Shown here: in pieces, positions 35,565 through 40,183 of the stretch
Layout of the letters: every line of letters begins with the position of its first letter
Numbering within the stretch: the first letter of the stretch is position 1
Source of the DNA: Paracoccaceae bacterium
Lineage (GTDB): Bacteria; Pseudomonadota; Alphaproteobacteria; Rhodobacterales; Rhodobacteraceae
Reading direction: 5' to 3'
Length of the DNA stretch: 40,183 nucleotides
Assembly (NCBI GenBank): GCA_002683685.1
Contig: NYTV01000119.1
Coordinates: 1-40,183 of the forward strand
Notes under the pieces: model-generated
The model's database searches: none
What the model was told of the DNA's origin: nothing
What the model saw: the letters and a program-made list of their open reading frames with translations, nothing else
Position numbers and translations under genes: made by a program

Positions 35565-36838
35565 GTGAATCCCTTCGTGTCGCAGCTGTTGATCTCAATG
35601 GTCAATTGCGCGGCAAACGCGTCCCGAAAGACAAAAGCGGCAAGCAAATGCGTATGCCGCTTTCTGTCCTCAATATTGATGTGTTCGGCGCAGATATCGA
35701 ACATTCGCCGCTTGTGTTTGACTCCGGCGATCAAGATGGCGTCATGGTGCCGGCGGGCCGTGATCTTATCCCTCTGCCTTGGGTGGCAGGCGAGGCAGAA
35801 TTGGACCTGCGGGTGATGCACAAGGAAGACGGCTCCCCATTTGAAGGCGACCCGCGCATCGCTTTAAGCAATGTTTTGGACCGTTACGCCCGTCAAGGCT
35901 GGCAGGTCATTGCTGCCTGTGAGCTTGAATTTTTCTTACTCGAAGATGGCGGCAATCTCGTTCCCCCCGTGAACCCCAAAACCGGCCGCAGGTTGACCGG
36001 AACAGAAATTCTGTCTCTGCGGGAATTGGATGGATTCGATCTTTTCTTCAACGATATCACCAATGGGGCGAAGCTAATGGGGCTCGGTGATTTAACCATC
36101 ACTACCGAAGCCGGCGTTGGGCAGTTCGAAGTCACGATGACCCATGGCCCAGCGCTTCACATCGCCGATCATGTCATTTTGCTTAAAGAATTGATCAAGG
36201 GCACCGCACGCAATCACGGCATGGCTGCAACCTTCATGGCCAAACCCTTTTCTCAAGAAAGTGGCAACGGGCTGCATACACATTTCTCAGTTATCAATCA
36301 GGCGGGTGAGAATATCTTCTGTAACCAAACAATGTTGCAGTCCGCAGTCGCAGGCTGCCTCGAAGCCTTCGAGGCTAGCACGCTGTTGTTCGCCCCCTAC
36401 ACAAATAGTTTTGAGCGTTTCATAGCTGGCGCCCATGCTCCGACCGCCGCCACCTGGGGCTATGAAAACCGCACCGTAGCAATACGCATTCCCAGTGGCC
36501 CAGAAGCGGCTAGGCGGATTGAACATCGCGTCGCAGGCGGTGACGCCAACCCTTATTTGTTGTTCGCCGCCATTTTCGGCGCCGCTTTGGAGGGTATTGA
36601 ACGCAAAGCCGTTCCGCCTGCTCCGATTGAGGGCAATGCCTATGAGCACCCCGCACATCTGCCTGGGCTGCTGCCTGATCTTTCAGCGGCGATTAAGGGG
36701 CTTGAGGCGCCGCTCCTTAAACAATTCATGCCCCCTCTCATTTTGGAAAATCTCGCGGCCACAAAATCACAAGAGCGCGATCTGTTTAACAAACTTTCGG
36801 ATCATGATGCCCTTATGGCCCTTATTGATGCGGCCTAA
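35561..36838 (+). CDS. glutamine-synthetase-family ligase 1 (gamma-glutamylamine synthetase-like)
   Basis: A 425-residue enzyme of the glutamine synthetase superfamily, closest in type to PuuA-like ligases that join glutamate to amines. Metal and substrate motifs are AACELEFFL, VGQFEVTM, GNGLHTHFS (metal-ligand His) and the arginine motif ENRTVAIRIP, followed by RIEHRVAGGDANPYL. It is not a typical GlnA: no adenylylation-site tyrosine block is seen and its neighbours are amine-catabolism genes. The natural amine substrate is unknown. ATG at 35561 overlaps the permease stop by four bases (ATGA). Confidence 0.9.
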   Translation: MSESLRVAAVDLNGQLRGKRVPKDKSGKQMRMPLSVLNIDVFGADIEHSPLVFDSGDQDGVMVPAGRDLIPLPWVAGEAELDLRVMHKEDGSPFEGDPRIALSNVLDRYARQGWQVIAACELEFFLLEDGGNLVPPVNPKTGRRLTGTEILSLRELDGFDLFFNDITNGAKLMGLGDLTITTEAGVGQFEVTMTHGPALHIADHVILLKELIKGTARNHGMAATFMAKPFSQESGNGLHTHFSVINQAGENIFCNQTMLQSAVAGCLEAFEASTLLFAPYTNSFERFIAGAHAPTAATWGYENRTVAIRIPSGPEAARRIEHRVAGGDANPYLLFAAIFGAALEGIERKAVPPAPIEGNAYEHPAHLPGLLPDLSAAIKGLEAPLLKQFMPPLILENLAATKSQERDLFNKLSDHDALMALIDAA

Positions 36839-36858
36839 ACAAGTCTTTTCAAACCTGC

Positions 36859-36897
36859 GGAACCTGCATAGGGTACGCGCATTCTACAAGAGGTTCC
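36859..36897 (+). repeat. inverted repeat over the amidotransferase ribosome-binding site
   Basis: GGAACCT (36859-36865) and AGGTTCC (36891-36897) are perfect inverted copies around a 25-nt loop. The right arm contains part of the AGAGG Shine-Dalgarno just before the ATG at 36899, so folding would hide it. The loop is long and the site could be incidental. Confidence 0.35.
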
Positions 36898-36898
36898 A

Positions 36899-37600
36899 AT
36901 GCTGATCGGCATTTTACAATGTGGCCATGCGCCGGATGAGGTACGTGCCCAGCACGGCGATTTTGACGCTATGTTTGCCGCTTTGTTTCAAAGCTATGAT
37001 TTCACTTTCCAAACCTGGAACGTGGTGGATGGAGATTTTCCCACCACCATTGACGCGGCAGATGGCTGGTTGATTTCCGGCTCCAAACATGGCGCCTATG
37101 AGGATCATGCTTTCATCCCCCCTTTGAGCGATTTAATTCGCGAAATCTACGCCAGCGCGCGCCCCATGGTCGGTATTTGCTTTGGCCACCAGATCATTGC
37201 GCAAGCGCTGGGGGGGCATGTGGAAAAGTTTGAAGGAGGCTGGGCTATTGGCCGACATGATTACAGCTTTAATGGCCACAGTTCGGTGACGTTGAATGCT
37301 TGGCACCAAGATCAGGTCACGGCCCTACCTCCAGAAGCACAGGTCATCGGCAGCAGCCCGTTTTGTCAATTTGCGGCGCTCCTCTACGGAGAAAAAGCCT
37401 TCACGGTGCAACCCCACCCTGAGTTTAGCAATCCAGTTTTTAATGATTATGTAAAATCGCGACGCTCAAGCCCAGCCTATCCCGCCGCCGTTATGCAACG
37501 CGCAGATCAATTGCGCGATGTGCCGATCCAGAATTCCGCAATTGCTGCGGATATAGCCGCCTTCCTCAAAGGTGAATATAGAGCGGAGATATCGTCATGA
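36899..37600 (+). CDS. class I glutamine amidotransferase (PuuD-like hydrolase candidate)
   Basis: A 233-residue stand-alone class I glutamine amidotransferase. The catalytic triad is present: nucleophile Cys94 in GICFGHQII, and His173 and Glu175 in HPEFS. The glycine-rich SGSKHGAYED precedes it. In Puu-type pathways a related hydrolase removes the gamma-glutamyl group from the oxidised product; between two ligase genes, that is the likely role, but the classical PuuD is only distantly similar and a GMP-synthase-like or amide-transfer role is possible. ATG at 36899 follows AGAGG. Its stop overlaps the second ligase gene by four bases. Confidence 0.88.
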   Translation: MLIGILQCGHAPDEVRAQHGDFDAMFAALFQSYDFTFQTWNVVDGDFPTTIDAADGWLISGSKHGAYEDHAFIPPLSDLIREIYASARPMVGICFGHQIIAQALGGHVEKFEGGWAIGRHDYSFNGHSSVTLNAWHQDQVTALPPEAQVIGSSPFCQFAALLYGEKAFTVQPHPEFSNPVFNDYVKSRRSSPAYPAAVMQRADQLRDVPIQNSAIAADIAAFLKGEYRAEISS

Positions 37601-38949
37601 GTTGGAAAGACAGCCTACCGGACAGTGCCAAAGCCTATATTGGCGAGCGGCAATTGGATGAGGTTGAATGCATAATCTCCGATTTTCCAGGCGTGGCGCG
37701 CGGCAAAGCTGTTCCGGCATCAAAATTTGCCAAACAAGAGCATTTCTACCTGCCCAACTCTATTTACCTGCAAACTCTCACGGGCGAATGGGCGGAAGCT
37801 GCGGGCGACGAAGGTTGGGTGGAGCCTGATATGACGCTGCGGCCCGATCTCGACACCGCCACCGCAGCGCCCTGGGCCACCGATGCCACCTTACAGGTCA
37901 TTCATGATGCCTATGATCGCGATGGTGCGCCGATACCAACCGCGCCGCGTAATGTCCTCAAGCGGGTGGTGGAATTGTTTCGCGACAAAGGGCTTGAGCC
38001 TGTGGTTGCCCCAGAGATGGAATTTTTCCTTGTCGCCCGCAATACAGATCCGGCCCAACCGATTGTGCCCATGATGGGGCGCTCAGGACGGCCAGCGGCG
38101 GCGCATCAAGCCTATTCGCTGTCGGCTGTTGATGAATATGGCCCAGTTATCGACGATATTTATGACTTTGCCGAGGCCCAAGGTTTCGAAATTGATGGCA
38201 TTACCCAAGAGGGTGGCGCAGGTCAGGTTGAGATTAATTTGCGCCATGGCGATCCGGTAAAACTCGCCGATGAAGTGTTCTTCTTCAAACGTCTGATCCG
38301 CGAAGCGGCCCTAAAGCACGATTGTTTTGCTACATTCATGGCTAAACCCATCGCCGATGAACCCGGCTCAGCCATGCATATTCATCACTCGTTTTTGGAT
38401 GCAGAGGGAGAAAATATTTTTGTGGGCCCACAGGGCGGTGAAACCGATGTATTTTACCATATGATCGCCGGGCTGCAAAATCATCTGCCGTCGGTCATTG
38501 CCATACTGGCACCCTATGTGAACAGCTATCGGCGCTACGTCAAAGATCACGCAGCCCCGATCAATCTCGAATGGGCCCGGGACAATCGCACCACCGGAAT
38601 TCGCATCCCCCTGTCGTCACCCGAGGCTCGCAGGATCGAAAACCGCCTGGCCGGAATGGATTGCAATCCCTACCTTGGCATTGCCGGCTCCCTGGCCTGT
38701 TGCTATCTGGGGCTTGAAGATCAGGAGCGCCCAGACAAGCAATACCGTGGTGATGCCTATGACAGCGAAGAGGCGATCCCCTATGACCTCTTCACTGCTA
38801 TGGATATTTTTGATGATGCTAAGCGCCTGCATGAGGTGCTTGATCCCGAATTTGCCCGCGTCTATTCGATCGTCAAGCGCACGGAATATAGCGAGTTTTT
38901 GCAAGTCATATCCACTTGGGAGCGCGAGCATCTGTTATTGAATGTCTGA
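37597..38949 (+). CDS. glutamine-synthetase-family ligase 2 (PuuA-like)
   Basis: A 450-residue enzyme of the glutamine synthetase superfamily, of PuuA type (gamma-glutamylputrescine synthetase). Motifs are ECIISDFPGVARGKAVP in the N-terminal domain, VAPEMEFFLV, GAGQVEINLRH, SAMHIHHSF (metal-ligand His), ARDNRTTGIRIP and RIENRLAGMDCNPYL. It differs from the first ligase over most of its length, so it is a paralogue, not a recent duplicate. ATG at 37597 overlaps the amidotransferase stop (ATGA), and the end overlaps the oxidase gene by eight bases, showing tight coupling. Confidence 0.92.
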   Translation: MSWKDSLPDSAKAYIGERQLDEVECIISDFPGVARGKAVPASKFAKQEHFYLPNSIYLQTLTGEWAEAAGDEGWVEPDMTLRPDLDTATAAPWATDATLQVIHDAYDRDGAPIPTAPRNVLKRVVELFRDKGLEPVVAPEMEFFLVARNTDPAQPIVPMMGRSGRPAAAHQAYSLSAVDEYGPVIDDIYDFAEAQGFEIDGITQEGGAGQVEINLRHGDPVKLADEVFFFKRLIREAALKHDCFATFMAKPIADEPGSAMHIHHSFLDAEGENIFVGPQGGETDVFYHMIAGLQNHLPSVIAILAPYVNSYRRYVKDHAAPINLEWARDNRTTGIRIPLSSPEARRIENRLAGMDCNPYLGIAGSLACCYLGLEDQERPDKQYRGDAYDSEEAIPYDLFTAMDIFDDAKRLHEVLDPEFARVYSIVKRTEYSEFLQVISTWEREHLLLNV

Positions 38950-40183
38950 TTTTCTCTATGTCAACGATCAAGCAGGAAACTATCCCGCCAGCTGGTATGC
39001 CCAAAGCATCCAAGAACATCCGGTGCGCCCGGCACTGACGGAAGTGATATCCTGTGACATCTGCGTTATTGGTGCAGGTTTCACCGGATTGTCTTGCGCG
39101 CTGCATTTGGCGCAAAAGGGCTATAATGTGATCGTGCTAGATGCCCATCGGGTCGGCTTTGGCGCCTCGGGCCGCAACGGCGGGCAGGTCGGTTCGGGAT
39201 ATAACCTTGACCAACAGGCGCTTGAAAAGATATTGGGCCATGATGCCGCCCACCAGCTTTGGGATATGGCGCAGGCCGCCAAATCTTTGACGCAAGACTT
39301 AGTGGCGCAACATGCGCCAGAGGCTGACTATCAATCTGGGGTCGCCGAAGCAGATTTCAGTGCGAGAGACCGAGCCAGCAGCCACGCAAAGGCGGATTAT
39401 CTGGCCCGGCATTATGGCTATGAAGAGATAGAGTGCCTCAGCAAGATTGATATCGCAGATCTCATAAAATCTCCGCGCTATGCAGGCGGGATCATAGATT
39501 GGGGCGCAGGGCATCTGCATCCGCTGCGCTACGCGCTGGGTCTGGCCAATGCAGCTGAAGCTGCCGGAGCGCGCATTTTTGAGCAAAGCGCTGCGGTTTC
39601 GGTGCAAGACGGCCCGCCGAGCTTCGTGCACACTGCCAAGGGCCAACTGCGCGCCGACTATGTCATCCATGCCACCAACGGCTATCACAGCAGCCTCAAC
39701 CCCAGCCAAGCTGCCAAAGTCATGCCGATCAATAACTTTCTGGTGGCCACTGCACCACTGGACCGGCCGCAAGAGGTTTTGCGCAAGCCCATCGCTGTGG
39801 CAGATAATCGGTTCGTGCTCAATTACTACCGCCTCAGCCATGACAATCGGCTGATTTTTGGCGGTGGCGAAAGCTATGGCGCAAGGTTTCCCAAAGATAT
39901 TTTTGCCAAGGTCCGCAAGCCCCTGTGTGAAATTTTTCCGCAGCTGGCCGATGTGCCGCTGACCCATGCTTGGGGCGGAACGCTGGGGATCACGACACGG
40001 CGTCTGCCCCTCTTTGCCCGTGTTGGGCCGCAACAGCTCACCGCCTCGGGATATTCCGGGCATGGGGTGGCGCTGGCTGGATTCGCCGGGCAGGTCTTGG
40101 CAGAAACAATTGCAGGAGATGCCGAGCGCTTTGACCTTTTGTCTCAGCTTCCGACCCCCTCCTTTCCGGGTGGGCAAAGCCTG
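38942..40183 (+). CDS. FAD-dependent amine oxidase (PuuB-like), partial at right edge
   Basis: An open frame of 414 codons without stop runs to the last base of the window. The protein is an FAD-dependent oxidoreductase of the DAO family: dinucleotide-binding VIGAGFTGLSCALHLA (44-58 region), GASGRNGGQVGSG (74 onward), YADNRF-like second half with FGGGESYGARFP, and the C-terminal GITTRRLPLFARVG and GYSGHGVALAGFAGQ. These match gamma-glutamylputrescine oxidase PuuB, which oxidises the glutamyl-capped amine to an aldehyde. ATG at 38942 lies inside the end of the ligase gene (8-nt overlap). The family is usually about 425-435 residues, so roughly 15-20 residues lie outside the window. Confidence 0.9.
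   Translation, partial: MSDFLYVNDQAGNYPASWYAQSIQEHPVRPALTEVISCDICVIGAGFTGLSCALHLAQKGYNVIVLDAHRVGFGASGRNGGQVGSGYNLDQQALEKILGHDAAHQLWDMAQAAKSLTQDLVAQHAPEADYQSGVAEADFSARDRASSHAKADYLARHYGYEEIECLSKIDIADLIKSPRYAGGIIDWGAGHLHPLRYALGLANAAEAAGARIFEQSAAVSVQDGPPSFVHTAKGQLRADYVIHATNGYHSSLNPSQAAKVMPINNFLVATAPLDRPQEVLRKPIAVADNRFVLNYYRLSHDNRLIFGGGESYGARFPKDIFAKVRKPLCEIFPQLADVPLTHAWGGTLGITTRRLPLFARVGPQQLTASGYSGHGVALAGFAGQVLAETIAGDAERFDLLSQLPTPSFPGGQSL

Noticed and set aside
39299-40177. 292-codon open frame on the minus strand
   Set aside because: It lies opposite the FAD oxidase gene, shows no protein family features and is explained by codon bias of the sense gene.

Overview
The window looks like a chromosomal segment of a marine alphaproteobacterium of the Rhodobacterales (Roseobacter group). 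The clues are its moderate GC content, a SAM-II riboswitch in front of metZ, a GTTC-N7-GTTC LexA box, an hflK-hflC-DUF2065-Do protease cluster, a purA-DUF2842 pair, and proteins that resemble roseobacter versions throughout. I cannot name the species from the sequence alone. There is no insertion sequence, prophage, CRISPR array or complete tRNA gene; this is mostly core chromosome with a few decayed genes.

Layout. Positions 1-335 hold the 5' end of a 16S rRNA gene on the minus strand (the rest of the rrn operon lies beyond the left edge), followed by a structured, gene-free rrn leader and promoter region up to about 987. From 988 to 7485 the minus strand carries a small membrane protein, then rsmJ, a ThDP-dependent enzyme and trkH in tightly overlapping order, then folE2 and metZ; metZ is controlled by a SAM-II riboswitch with its own terminator. 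Diverging from it is a glutathione transferase gene broken by one in-frame TAG. Positions 8425-14574 (minus) contain ispZ/yciB, an EamA transporter, ftsY, an orphan NuoE-NuoF-type formate dehydrogenase beta subunit, and xseA. PurD (plus) and a 2Fe-2S ferredoxin (minus) converge. Next to them is a C-terminal scrap of the error-prone polymerase gene dnaE2, still sitting behind an SOS promoter. Positions 16850-22945 (minus) hold a Do-type protease, DUF2065, hflC, hflK, gor and rpiA. Then come sdaA and a second EamA transporter (plus), thiN (minus), a Pro-rich hypothetical protein (plus), DUF2842 and purA (minus), and secG, pyrG, DUF1330, a TerB-like protein and a PhnD-like protein (plus).

The right end (32243 to the edge) is one long plus-strand operon. 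It has a polar-amino-acid-type ABC transporter (ATPase, binding protein, two permeases), a first glutamine-synthetase-like ligase, a class I glutamine amidotransferase, a second glutamine-synthetase-like ligase and an FAD-dependent amine oxidase cut by the right edge. Together these look like import of an amine or amino-acid-like compound, capping with glutamate, oxidation and removal of the glutamyl cap (Puu-like logic), but with an unusual transporter class and two ligases. The first permease appears to start with ATA.

Most notable points: the SOS promoter fused to a dnaE2 remnant, the two-ligase gamma-glutamylation operon, the apparent ATA start, the orphan formate dehydrogenase beta subunit and the single-codon break in the glutathione transferase.
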